The position numbers and the translations under genes are program-made. Shown here one piece after another: positions 1-5,906 of a stretch of 6,514 nt of DNA (its first letter is position 1; each line of letters starts with the position of its first letter). Origin of the DNA: Burkholderiales bacterium (lineage in GTDB: Bacteria > Pseudomonadota > Gammaproteobacteria > Burkholderiales > Burkholderiaceae_E). Location: assembly GCA_020348765.1 (NCBI GenBank), contig CP070753.1, positions 1,321,279 through 1,327,792 on the forward strand, given 5' to 3'. A model generated the notes under the pieces. It was not told the origin of the DNA. It saw only the letters and a list, made by a program, of their open reading frames with translations, and did not search any database.

Positions 1-713
1 CCCAGCATCGTCTCCGGCCGCGTCGTGGCGATGTGCACGTGTTCCGGCTCGCCCGGCTGCGGGTCGATCACCGGGTACTTGAAGTGCCAGAAGTGTCCCT
101 GGATTGTCTCGTGGAAGACCTCGTCGTCGGCCACGGCCGTCTTGAGCTGCGTGTCCCAGTTGACCAGACGCTTGCCGCGGTAGATCAGCCCGGCGTCGTA
201 CAGGCGGACGAAGACCTCGATTACGGCCGCGCTCATGTGCGCGTCCATCGTGAAATAGCCGGCCTGCTGCCCCTCGGCGTCGGCATAGCCCCAGTTGCCC
301 GAGGTGCCCAGACGGCGCATCTGGTCCATGATGCTGGCGCCCGAGTGCTGCTTCCAGGACCAGACGCGCTCGACGAACGCTTCGCGCCCGAGGTCGTGAC
401 GGGTCTTGCCTTCGGACTGGAGCTGGCGCTCGACGACGATCTGGGTCGCGATGCCCGCATGGTCGGTGCCGACCACCCAGTTGGTGTCGTCGCCCTTCAT
501 GCGGTGATAGCGGATCAGCGTGTCCATCAGCGTCTGCTGGAACGCGTGACCCATGTGCAGCGTGCCCGTGACATTGGGCGGCGGCAGCTGGATGCAGTAG
601 GGCGGCTGGCCGGCCTCGTCGTGGTGGCGGAAATAGCCGCGCGACTCCCACAACGGATACCAGCGCGCTTCGATCGCGTGGGGCTCGAAACTCTTGGCGA
701 GCGACTCGGACAT
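1..713 (-). CDS. valS: Valyl-tRNA synthetase, N-terminal 237 residues (3' end outside window)
   Basis: Class I aminoacyl-tRNA synthetase that charges tRNA-Val with valine in the cytoplasm. The visible part holds the start of the Rossmann catalytic domain, with [13 protein letters not shown] around residues 44-56; HMGH (53-56) is the HIGH-type ATP-binding signature. [10 protein letters not shown] (82-91), GREAF (109-113), [10 protein letters not shown] (178-187) and TTRPETMLG at the window edge, which opens the CP1 editing domain, are all typical of ValS. The KMSKS loop and C-terminal coiled coil lie beyond the window. The ATG at 713 gives the usual short N-terminal lead ([11 protein letters not shown]) before the [11 protein letters not shown] segment; no strong Shine-Dalgarno precedes it. 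Compared with remembered ValS proteins, the stretch between W141 and FTMD (154-157) is about 8 residues longer than usual. The gene lies downstream of holC and a small gene on the same strand, but 144 bases away, with its own -10 box. Confidence 0.97.
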   Translation of the reverse strand, partial: MSESLAKSFEPHAIEARWYPLWESRGYFRHHDEAGQPPYCIQLPPPNVTGTLHMGHAFQQTLMDTLIRYHRMKGDDTNWVVGTDHAGIATQIVVERQLQSEGKTRHDLGREAFVERVWSWKQHSGASIMDQMRRLGTSGNWGYADAEGQQAGYFTMDAHMSAAVIEVFVRLYDAGLIYRGKRLVNWDTQLKTAVADDEVFHETIQGHFWHFKYPVIDPQPGEPEHVHIATTRPETML

Positions 714-745
714 GTGGCAGTGGGGTATCGCTGGATAAACCGGCC

Positions 746-751
746 ATTATA
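746..751 (-). promoter_or_regulatory. Candidate -10 box for valS
   Basis: The minus strand reads CTTATAATGG, a perfect TATAAT, 32 bases upstream of the valS ATG; a start site near 739 would leave a leader of about 26 nt. No good -35 hexamer sits 16-18 bases upstream and no extended -10 TG is present, so it is either a weak promoter or one relying on an activator. An exact TATAAT in a region this GC-rich, placed correctly before a gene, is the main support. Confidence 0.45.
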
Positions 752-805
752 AGGTGCGGACTCGGCAGGCGGGCGGCTCGCGTGGGCGCATACGCAGGCA
801 TCGCA

Positions 806-829
806 CGCCGGCTGCGGCCGCAGCCGGCG
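806..829. repeat. 24-base perfect palindrome between the small gene and valS
   Basis: The arm CGCCGGCTGCGG is followed directly by its exact reverse complement, centred between 817 and 818. As RNA it could form a 10-base-pair, all but one G-C, stem with a GGCC tetraloop. No T-run follows on either strand, so it does not qualify as a rho-independent terminator. It lies 29 bases past the stop of the upstream small gene and 55 bases upstream of the valS -10 box. It may be an mRNA 3'-end stabilising hairpin or a protein-binding site; its function is unknown. Confidence 0.6.
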
Positions 830-857
830 GCGTCTCGGTCCCTGCGCGCGGCCGGGC

Positions 858-1229
858 CTACGTCGTGCCGCGCCGCCGTGCGATCTCGGCCTGCACGCGG
901 GTCAGCTCGTCACTGACCGCTCGGTTGACCACGTCGCGCACGACGCTCGCCAGCGCATCGTTCAGTTCGCTCGCGATCGCTTCGACCGCGCGGTCGACGA
1001 CCGCGCGCAGAGCGCCGCGCATCTCCTGTTCGATCAGCGGGTCCGAGCGTTGCAGCAGCCGGCCGATCAGGTTGTCGCGAATGCGGGCTTCGAGCGCCGG
1101 CCAGTCGATCTCCGACAACGACTCTGGCAGCTCGACCGTGTCGTAACCCGAGAGCTCGACCACTTCGGTCAGCGTCGGGATGGTCTCGCCGTCGTCCGCG
1201 GGGGCAGCCGGTGGTTCGGGTGTGCTCAT
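858..1229 (-). CDS. Conserved-looking 123-residue protein of unknown function between holC and valS
   Basis: I do not recognise this protein with confidence. It starts with an acidic, Pro/Ala-rich and probably disordered head (residues 1-15), then a short IPTLTEVVEL motif (17-26), and from about residue 43 a long, charged amphipathic helical region ending in a basic tail (RRRGTT). No membrane segment, signal peptide or catalytic motif is visible. The ATG at 1229 shares ATGA with the holC stop, so it is probably translationally coupled to holC; there is no clear Shine-Dalgarno of its own. Small proteins with a PTLTEV motif and a helical C-terminal half are, as I recall, found after holC in Burkholderiales (possibly DUF2486-like), but this is from memory. 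The helical half could mediate oligomerisation or bind a partner such as the polymerase clamp-loader proteins; that is speculation. Confidence 0.82.
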   Translation of the reverse strand: MSTPEPPAAPADDGETIPTLTEVVELSGYDTVELPESLSEIDWPALEARIRDNLIGRLLQRSDPLIEQEMRGALRAVVDRAVEAIASELNDALASVVRDVVNRAVSDELTRVQAEIARRRGTT

Positions 1230-1645
1230 GAGGCCAGGTCGAAGCTCTGCAGAGGATACCCGCGGCCGCGGTAGAAGCGCCAGCGCTCGCGGGCGAGCTG
1301 GCGTTCGTCCTCGAGTGCGCCAACGACCTCGATCAGCCGCTCGAAGCGACTGAAGTACGGCGGGCAGGCCTGGCCCAGGTTGACCAGCACCTCGCAGTGC
1401 GGCGGGTCGCTGTCGTCGCCCGAGAGCACGATCGGAGTCTCGGCGGCCAGGGGGTCGCCGGCGAGCACGTGCGGAATGAAATCCAGCGGCGAGAAGGTCC
1501 ACAGGGCCTGGTCGAGCCGGGCGAGCCAGGCGCCGTCGTCATGGTGGACCACCGCGCGCTGACCCGACGCGTGGATCTTGCGCACCAGGCGGCAGGCGTA
1601 GCCGAGCTTGTCGGCCGCATTCAGGTGAAAGTCGATTCGCGTCAT
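1226..1645 (-). CDS. holC: DNA polymerase III subunit chi
   Basis: Chi pairs with psi and links the clamp loader of the replicative polymerase to single-stranded-DNA-binding protein, helping primer hand-off at the fork. The 139-residue length fits the family (about 140-150). Recognisable features are the N-terminal beta strand MTRIDFHLN, the early helix with ACRLVRKIHASG (17-28), DQALWTFSPLDFIPH (45-59), the LVNLG strand (87-91) and the C-terminal RWRFYRGRGYPLQSFD signature (121-136). The ATG at 1645 is preferred over an in-frame ATG at 1690 because MTRIDFHLN is where the family begins and the upstream codons would run back into pepA. It lies 28 bases after the pepA stop with only a weak G-rich ribosome site, and overlaps the next gene by four bases. 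The pepA-holC-valS order is well known in Gammaproteobacteria including E. coli. Confidence 0.95.
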   Translation of the reverse strand: MTRIDFHLNAADKLGYACRLVRKIHASGQRAVVHHDDGAWLARLDQALWTFSPLDFIPHVLAGDPLAAETPIVLSGDDSDPPHCEVLVNLGQACPPYFSRFERLIEVVGALEDERQLARERWRFYRGRGYPLQSFDLAS

Positions 1646-1673
1646 CGGCCCCGGCGCGGGCGCCGTCCGTGGC

Positions 1674-3158
1674 TCAGCGCCCCTCGGCACGCGCGATCAG
1701 GAAGCGCGTCAGCATCGGCACCGGCCGTCCGGTCGCGCCCTTGTTCTGGCCCGACTTCCATGCCGTTCCCGCGATGTCCAGGTGCGCCCAGTCATAACCC
1801 TTGGCGAACCGCGCCAGGAAGCATGCCGCCGTGACCGCACCGGCAGCACGTCCGCCGACGTTGGCCATGTCCGCGAACGGCGACTTGAGCTGCTCCTGGT
1901 ACTCGTCGTCCAGCGGCATGTGCCAGCAGGTGTCACCGGCCTCACGGCCCGCGGAGACCAGCTCGGCGGCCAGCGCGTCGGCCTTCGTGAACAGCCCCGA
2001 GTTGTGGTGCCCGAGCGCGATCACGCAGGCACCGGTCAAGGTGGCGATGTCGATCACCGTCGACGGCTTGAAGCGAGCGGCATAGGTCAGGGAGTCGCAC
2101 AGGATCAGCCTGCCCTCGGCGTCGGTGTTCAGGATCTCGACCGTCTGGCCGGACATGCTGGTGACGATGTCGCCTGGCTTGGTCGCGCGTCCACTGGGCA
2201 TGTTCTCGGAGGCCGGCACCAGCCCGACCACGTTGATCGGAAGCTTCATGCCGACCACGGCGCGCAGGGTGCCGAACACCGAGGCGGCCCCGGCCATGTC
2301 GAACTTCATCTCGTCCATGTCGGCAGCCGGCTTGATCGAAATGCCGCCGGTGTCGAACGTGATGCCCTTGCCGACCAGGACCACCGGTGCCTGCCGAGCG
2401 GGCCCGCCTCGGTACTCGATGACGATCAGCTTGGGCGGCTCCTCCGAGCCACGCGCCACCGACAGCAGCGCACCCATCTTCAGCGCCTCCATCTGCGGAC
2501 GCTCGAGCACCTGCACTTTCAGCTTGTGGCGGCGCCCCATGTTGCGCGCCTGCTGCGCCAGGTAGCTCGGCGTGCACACGTTGCCGGGCAGGTTGCCGAG
2601 GTCGCGTGCCAGATCGACGCCATCGGCGACTGCCGCGCTTCGGTCGGCTTCGGTCTGCGCGGCCGCGGCCTCGCGCTTGTCGGCCACGATGTCCAGCCGC
2701 TCGAGCGGCTTGACGTCGGTCTCCGGCTTGCTCTTCAGGCGGTCGAAGCGATAGGCGAGGTCCCGAGCCACCGAGACCTGCACCCGGACCTTCCACGGGG
2801 TGCCGCGCGCGGCGACCGGGGCTTCGGTCAGCAACGACAGGGCCTCTCGGCTGGCCGTGGTGCCGAGCGCGCGCAGCGCGGCGCGCGTCGCGTCGCTGAA
2901 CGCCTTCTCGGTGGCTTCGGCATCCTGGCCCAGCGAAACCAGCAGCACGCGCCGGATGCCCACGCCGCCGGGCAGCATCAGCGTCGACCCGGCCTTCTTC
3001 GCAAGGTCGCCGCTCTTGAGTCCGCGGGCCAGCGCGCCGTCGAGGGCCGCGTCGATCGCGCGACCACCTGCGGTCAGCTCCTTCGCCCCACTGACCGGGA
3101 CGATCGCGCAGTCGGTCTTGGCCTTTTCGGGTGCGGATGTCTTTACGCTGAATTGCAT
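1674..3158 (-). CDS. pepA: Leucyl aminopeptidase (M17 family, cytosol aminopeptidase)
   Basis: Two-metal aminopeptidase that removes N-terminal residues, particularly leucine, from peptides; E. coli PepA is a hexamer and also a DNA-binding architectural factor (XerC/D recombination, carAB control). The 494-residue length is normal. The N-terminal macro-like domain spans about 1-165 and the catalytic domain about 180-494. All expected metal and catalytic residues are visible: K264, D269 (VGKGITFDTGG), K276, D287 (KFDMAG), and D346, E348 and R350 in NTDAEGRL. They run six residues behind the E. coli numbering in step, so the enzyme should be active. I chose the ATG at 3158 because MQFSVKTSAP matches the family N-terminus and AGGA (3165-3168) sits six bases upstream; the in-frame ATG at 3233 would add an unrelated Ala/Arg-rich head. 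It is first in the pepA-holC-small gene operon, divergent from lptF. Confidence 0.97.
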   Translation of the reverse strand: MQFSVKTSAPEKAKTDCAIVPVSGAKELTAGGRAIDAALDGALARGLKSGDLAKKAGSTLMLPGGVGIRRVLLVSLGQDAEATEKAFSDATRAALRALGTTASREALSLLTEAPVAARGTPWKVRVQVSVARDLAYRFDRLKSKPETDVKPLERLDIVADKREAAAAQTEADRSAAVADGVDLARDLGNLPGNVCTPSYLAQQARNMGRRHKLKVQVLERPQMEALKMGALLSVARGSEEPPKLIVIEYRGGPARQAPVVLVGKGITFDTGGISIKPAADMDEMKFDMAGAASVFGTLRAVVGMKLPINVVGLVPASENMPSGRATKPGDIVTSMSGQTVEILNTDAEGRLILCDSLTYAARFKPSTVIDIATLTGACVIALGHHNSGLFTKADALAAELVSAGREAGDTCWHMPLDDEYQEQLKSPFADMANVGGRAAGAVTAACFLARFAKGYDWAHLDIAGTAWKSGQNKGATGRPVPMLTRFLIARAEGR

Positions 3159-3195
3159 CGGGCGTCCTGTGTCGCGTGGGCTCGCGAGTTCGCGG

Positions 3196-3243
3196 GTCGG
3201 CGGGCGCTGCGCGATCGCGGCTGCGACCGCCACGCCCGCCGAC
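3196..3243. repeat. 11-base perfect inverted repeat in the pepA leader
   Basis: GTCGGCGGGCG at 3196-3206 is matched by its exact reverse complement CGCCCGCCGAC at 3233-3243, with 26 bases between. The right arm ends one base from the TATAAT box proposed for pepA and covers the expected transcription start; the left arm lies in the predicted leader, about 38-48 bases before the ATG. It could be an operator pair or an mRNA leader hairpin (about 7 base pairs if transcription starts near 3238). Between the arms is a further 10-base palindrome, CGCGATCGCG (3210-3219). Confidence 0.5.
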
Positions 3244-3244
3244 G

Positions 3245-3250
3245 ATTATA
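3245..3250 (-). promoter_or_regulatory. Candidate -10 box for the pepA operon
   Basis: The minus strand reads CTCTTATAATCG, a perfect TATAAT, about 87 bases upstream of the pepA ATG; a start near 3238 would give a leader of about 80 nt. No convincing -35 hexamer is present at 16-18 bases spacing. The same CTTATAAT string precedes valS. An 11-base inverted repeat arm adjoins the box on its downstream side. Confidence 0.45.
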
Positions 3251-3390
3251 AGAGCAGCGCCGTCGGCCGTAGTTGGTGCATGTCGCGGTCGGCGCATGGC
3301 GCCGGTTTTGCGACTGCGGCACACTTGAGGCATGAATCGATGCCTCGCTGGTGCCGGGCCGGGCCCGGACGCCGCCTACCACTGACCGAG

Positions 3391-4482
3391 ATGCTGTTCG
3401 ACCGAACGCTGCGGCGCGAGCTGTTCAATCTTTCGGGCGTGGTCTTCGCGACCCTGTTCACGGTCATGGTGACGACCACGCTGATCCGGATCCTGGGCCG
3501 TGCCGCCGGTGGCGGGGTCGACACCGCGAGCGTGCTGCCGCTGATCGCGTTCTCGTCGATCACCTCGTTGCCGACGCTGCTGAGCCTGACGCTGTTCGTC
3601 TCGGTGCTGATGGCGCTGACGCGCGCCTACCGTGACTCGGAGATGGTGATCTGGTTCGCCACGGGGCAGAGCCTGACCGCCTGGGTGCGCCCGGTGCTGG
3701 TGTTCGCCACGCCGTTCGTGCTGCTGGTGGCGCTGATCGCGTTCGTCGCCGCTCCGTGGGCGAGCCGCCAGCAGAACGAATACCGGCAGCGCTTCGAGCA
3801 GCGCGAGGACGTGTCGCGGCTCGCGCCCGGCCAGTTCCGCGAGTCGGCCTCGGCATCGCGGGTCTTCTTCGTCGAGTCGCTGAGCCCGGATCGGCTGTCG
3901 GTGGGAAACGTGTTCGTGACCCAGACCGAAGGCGACGAGCAGTCGATCGTCGTGGCCAGCCGCGGCGGGGTCGACGTTCGCGAAGGCCAGCGCTTCTTGA
4001 TCCTCGAGCAGGGCCGGCGCTACGACGGCACGCGCAACACGGCCGAGCTGCGCATGATGGAGTTCGAGCGCTACGGAATCCGGCTCACGCCCAAGCCCGC
4101 GGTACGGGCCGACGCCTCGGCTCGCAGCCGCCCGACGCTGGCGCTGATCGCCGATCCGGTGTCGGTCAACATGGCCGAACTGGCCTGGCGGATCGGACTG
4201 CCGCTGTCGGCGGTGCTGCTGGCGCTGCTGGCGATTCCGCTGTCCTTCGTCAACCCGCGTGTCGGCCGTTCGGCGAACCTGATCATGGCGCTGCTGGTGT
4301 ACGTGACCTACAGCAACCTGTTGAGCTTGTCCAAGGCATGGATCGGGCAGGAGCGGGTGCCGTTTGCGCTCGGCGCCTCGGCGGTGCACGCGGCGCTGCT
4401 GGCGATCGTGCTGCTGCTGTTCGCGCGCCGCCTGATGCTGGTCAACTGGCGCGCGAAGCTGATGCCCTGGAGGCGCGCATGA
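3391..4482 (+). CDS. lptF: LPS export ABC transporter permease LptF
   Basis: Inner-membrane subunit of LptB2FG, which extracts lipopolysaccharide from the outer leaflet of the inner membrane and passes it to LptC and the periplasmic bridge. The 363-residue protein has the YjgP/YjgQ layout: three N-terminal membrane segments (about 13-36, 58-78, 101-122), a periplasmic beta-jellyroll domain (about 125-255, with APGQFRESA at 145-153 and MEFERYG at 223-229), and three C-terminal segments (about 266-287, 296-316, 328-346). RAYRDSEMVIWFATG (78-92) is the cytoplasmic coupling-helix region that contacts the LptB ATPase; E84 matches the conserved glutamate of the family. The ATG at 3391 is chosen because MLFDRTLRREL is the usual family N-terminus; in-frame ATGs at 3280 and 3340 would add Arg-rich, unlikely sequence. 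No good Shine-Dalgarno precedes 3391. It overlaps lptG by ATGA. Confidence 0.95.
   Translation: MLFDRTLRRELFNLSGVVFATLFTVMVTTTLIRILGRAAGGGVDTASVLPLIAFSSITSLPTLLSLTLFVSVLMALTRAYRDSEMVIWFATGQSLTAWVRPVLVFATPFVLLVALIAFVAAPWASRQQNEYRQRFEQREDVSRLAPGQFRESASASRVFFVESLSPDRLSVGNVFVTQTEGDEQSIVVASRGGVDVREGQRFLILEQGRRYDGTRNTAELRMMEFERYGIRLTPKPAVRADASARSRPTLALIADPVSVNMAELAWRIGLPLSAVLLALLAIPLSFVNPRVGRSANLIMALLVYVTYSNLLSLSKAWIGQERVPFALGASAVHAALLAIVLLLFARRLMLVNWRAKLMPWRRA
4469..4473 (+). promoter_or_regulatory. Ribosome binding site of lptG inside lptF
   Basis: GGAGG lies in the last codons of lptF, five bases before the lptG ATG at 4479. It supports that start and, with the ATGA overlap, coupled and roughly equal translation of the two permeases. 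Confidence 0.75.
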
Positions 4483-5612
4483 GCGTGCTCGGCCGCTACA
4501 TGACGCGCGAGATCAGCTCGGCGGTGCTGTTCGTGCTGGTCGCGTTCCTGGCGCTGTTCGCGTTCTTCGACTTCATCGAGGAGCTGGACGACATCGGCCG
4601 TGGCGGCTACGGCGTGCAGCACGCGCTCGCGCACGTGCTGCTGGGACTGCCCGGCTACACCTACGAGCTGCTGCCGATCGCGGTGCTGATCGGTGCGATC
4701 TATGCGCTGTCGCAGTTCGCGTCGCACTCGGAGTTCACGGTCATGCGGGCCGCGGGCATGGGCCGCCGGCGCGCGCTGGCCAAGGTGTCACGACTGGGAC
4801 TGCTGTTCGTGTTGATGACGGCCGTCGTCGGCGAGTTGCTGACGCCCGCGGCCGAAAGCATGGCGCAGCGGGTGCGACTGGAGGCGCTCGGCGGAACGGC
4901 TGCCGCTCAGTTTCGTAGCGGCGTTTGGCTCAAGGACACGCTCAGGGACGAATCGGGCGAGGTGCGCTCGATGCGTTTCGTCAACGTCGGCGAGGTCCAG
5001 AGCAGCACGCGCGTGCGCGCGATGCGCGTGTTCGAGTTCGATCGTGAATTCAGGCTGCGATCGATCGTCGAGGCCGACTCTGCGCGCTTCGTGGCGCCCG
5101 CGTCCTGGCTGCTGACCGGAGTCACCGAGACCCGCTACGGCGAGAGCCGTGGCGTCGAGAGCAGCGCGACGCTGGTGAGCGAAGTGCGGCGTCTGCCGCG
5201 AATCGAGTGGCCGAGCGAATTGCGACCGGAAATCCTCGGCGTGCTGATGGTGCGACCGGACCGGATGTCCGCATGGAACCTGTGGCGGTACATCGGGCAC
5301 CTGAAGGGCAACCGGCAGGCTGCCGAGCGATACGAGATCGCGTTCTGGAAGAAGATCATCTATCCGTTCGCGGCGATGGTCATGCTGGCGCTCGCGCTGC
5401 CATTCGCCTACCTGCAGGCGCGCGCCGGCGGCATCGGCTACAAGGTGTTCGCGGGCATCATGCTGGGCATCGCGTTTCACCTGCTCAACGGCCTGTTCTC
5501 GCACATCGGTCTGCTGACCACCTGGCCACCGTGGCTCGCGGCGGCCACGCCGAGCATCGCGGCATTCGCGCTGGCGCTGGTGATGCTCTACGGCGCCGAG
5601 CGGGTGCGCTGA
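4479..5612 (+). CDS. lptG: LPS export ABC transporter permease LptG
   Basis: Second membrane subunit of LptB2FG, forming a heterodimer with LptF around the lipopolysaccharide-binding cavity. The 377-residue protein has the same plan as its partner: membrane segments near 12-32, 57-80, 103-122, 293-312, 322-345 and 350-371, with a periplasmic beta-jellyroll (about 125-265; FRSGVWLKDTLRDE at 145-158) between the third and fourth. SHSEFTVMRAAGM (82-94) is the coupling-helix motif, with E85 as the probable conserved glutamate. FAMVMLAL-type sequence, here YPFAAMVMLALALPFAY (295-311), followed by a Gly-rich turn, is typical of the C-terminal half. The start at 4479 is supported by the GGAGG site and the overlap with lptF. 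The LptB ATPase, LptA and LptC genes are not in the window, which is normal because they usually sit at another locus. Confidence 0.95.
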   Translation: MSVLGRYMTREISSAVLFVLVAFLALFAFFDFIEELDDIGRGGYGVQHALAHVLLGLPGYTYELLPIAVLIGAIYALSQFASHSEFTVMRAAGMGRRRALAKVSRLGLLFVLMTAVVGELLTPAAESMAQRVRLEALGGTAAAQFRSGVWLKDTLRDESGEVRSMRFVNVGEVQSSTRVRAMRVFEFDREFRLRSIVEADSARFVAPASWLLTGVTETRYGESRGVESSATLVSEVRRLPRIEWPSELRPEILGVLMVRPDRMSAWNLWRYIGHLKGNRQAAERYEIAFWKKIIYPFAAMVMLALALPFAYLQARAGGIGYKVFAGIMLGIAFHLLNGLFSHIGLLTTWPPWLAAATPSIAAFALALVMLYGAERVR

Positions 5613-5756
5613 GCTGCGCGTGGGTCCAAGGCGAAGCGCGCCCGCCCATCCCGTCCAAGACAAAAAAAGGCATGGACGTGCAGCCCAGCCTCGGCTAGCA
5701 TCTCCGGTGTCTTGTCGCTGCCGTCAGTGCAAGGCGCAGTTTCGAGGAGGAGGAGA

Positions 5757-5779
5757 GGCAGTTTCGGCTGCCGCTTTTT
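5757..5779 (+). terminator. Intrinsic terminator-like hairpin 1 downstream of lptG
   Basis: GGCAG (5757-5761) pairs with CTGCC (5768-5772), with a possible extra U-G pair closing a UUCG loop; GC and five T residues (5775-5779) follow. The stem is short (5-6 pairs) but the layout is that of a rho-independent terminator on the plus strand, about 145 bases after the lptG stop. Confidence 0.55.
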
Positions 5780-5780
5780 G

Positions 5781-5809
5781 GGGCGTGCTCGGCGAGTGCG
5801 CCCTTTTTT
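5781..5809 (+). terminator. Intrinsic terminator 2 downstream of lptG
   Basis: GGGCG (5781-5785) pairs with CGCCC (5799-5803). The stem continues inward through two G-U wobbles and CTC/GAG to a three-base GGC loop, giving about ten pairs, and is followed immediately by six T residues (5804-5809). This is the better of the two adjacent terminators and should end lptFG transcription or any small RNA made from this region. Confidence 0.75.
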
Positions 5810-5886
5810 CTTGTTCGCTTCTTCGTTGCGCCGTTTTCGGTTCCTGGCGCGCCTCCGTCTCCTGGATGCAGCTCGTCGGCACCGGC

Positions 5887-5906
5887 GCAGTGGCCGTGGC
5901 CACTGC
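5887..5906. repeat. Tight inverted repeat with 9-base arms
   Basis: GCAGTGGCC (5887-5895) and GGCCACTGC (5898-5906) are exact reverse complements separated by GT. The right arm overlaps the first bases (CTGC) of the first 38-base repeat. No T-run follows. It could be a binding site for a dimeric regulator or the folded edge of the repeat array. Confidence 0.55.

Larger units (their letters stand above)
5708..5810 (+). ncRNA. Speculative small RNA or lptG 3'-UTR RNA ending in tandem terminators
   Basis: A promoter-like TGGACG-17-TAGCAT (4 of 6 matches in each box) would start a transcript near 5708, ending at the first (about 73 nt) or second (about 103 nt) terminator hairpin. The body has a purine run (5744-5758), and GCTGCCG occurs twice (5717-5723 and 5767-5773), so either CTGCC copy could pair with GGCAG at 5757-5761. 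The layout of an unpaired purine stretch before a U-tailed hairpin resembles bacterial small RNAs, but it may simply be the end of the lptFG message. No known RNA family is recognised. Confidence 0.25.

Noticed and set aside
3159..3233. N-terminal extension of PepA from the ATG at 3233
   Set aside because: The extension is Ala/Arg/Pro-rich and not family-like, and AGGA at 3165-3168 supports the start at 3158. The predicted transcript start near 3238 would also leave almost no leader.
1782..3251. Long plus-strand open frame of 489 codons opposite pepA
   Set aside because: It is a GC-rich shadow of pepA; the protein is His/Arg/Gly-rich with no family resemblance, while the minus strand encodes a complete M17 peptidase.
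3308..3336. lptF promoter TTGCGA-17-CATGAA
   Set aside because: Only 4 of 6 and 3 of 6 matches; too weak to list as a feature.
3280..3390. N-terminal extension of LptF from the ATG at 3280 or 3340
   Set aside because: The added residues are unlike LptF N-termini and overlap the divergent promoter region; family alignment from memory favours 3391.
3376..4389. 337-codon minus-strand frame opposite lptF, and similar long frames opposite lptG and valS
   Set aside because: Low-complexity Arg/Gln/His composition typical of antisense frames in GC-rich genes; the plus-strand proteins are clear family members.
5652..5678. Terminator on the minus strand using the T7 run (plus-strand A7 at 5662-5668)
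   Set aside because: No GC-rich stem ends directly before the T-run on the minus strand; the only dyad (CGTCCA/TGGACG) encloses the run instead of preceding it.
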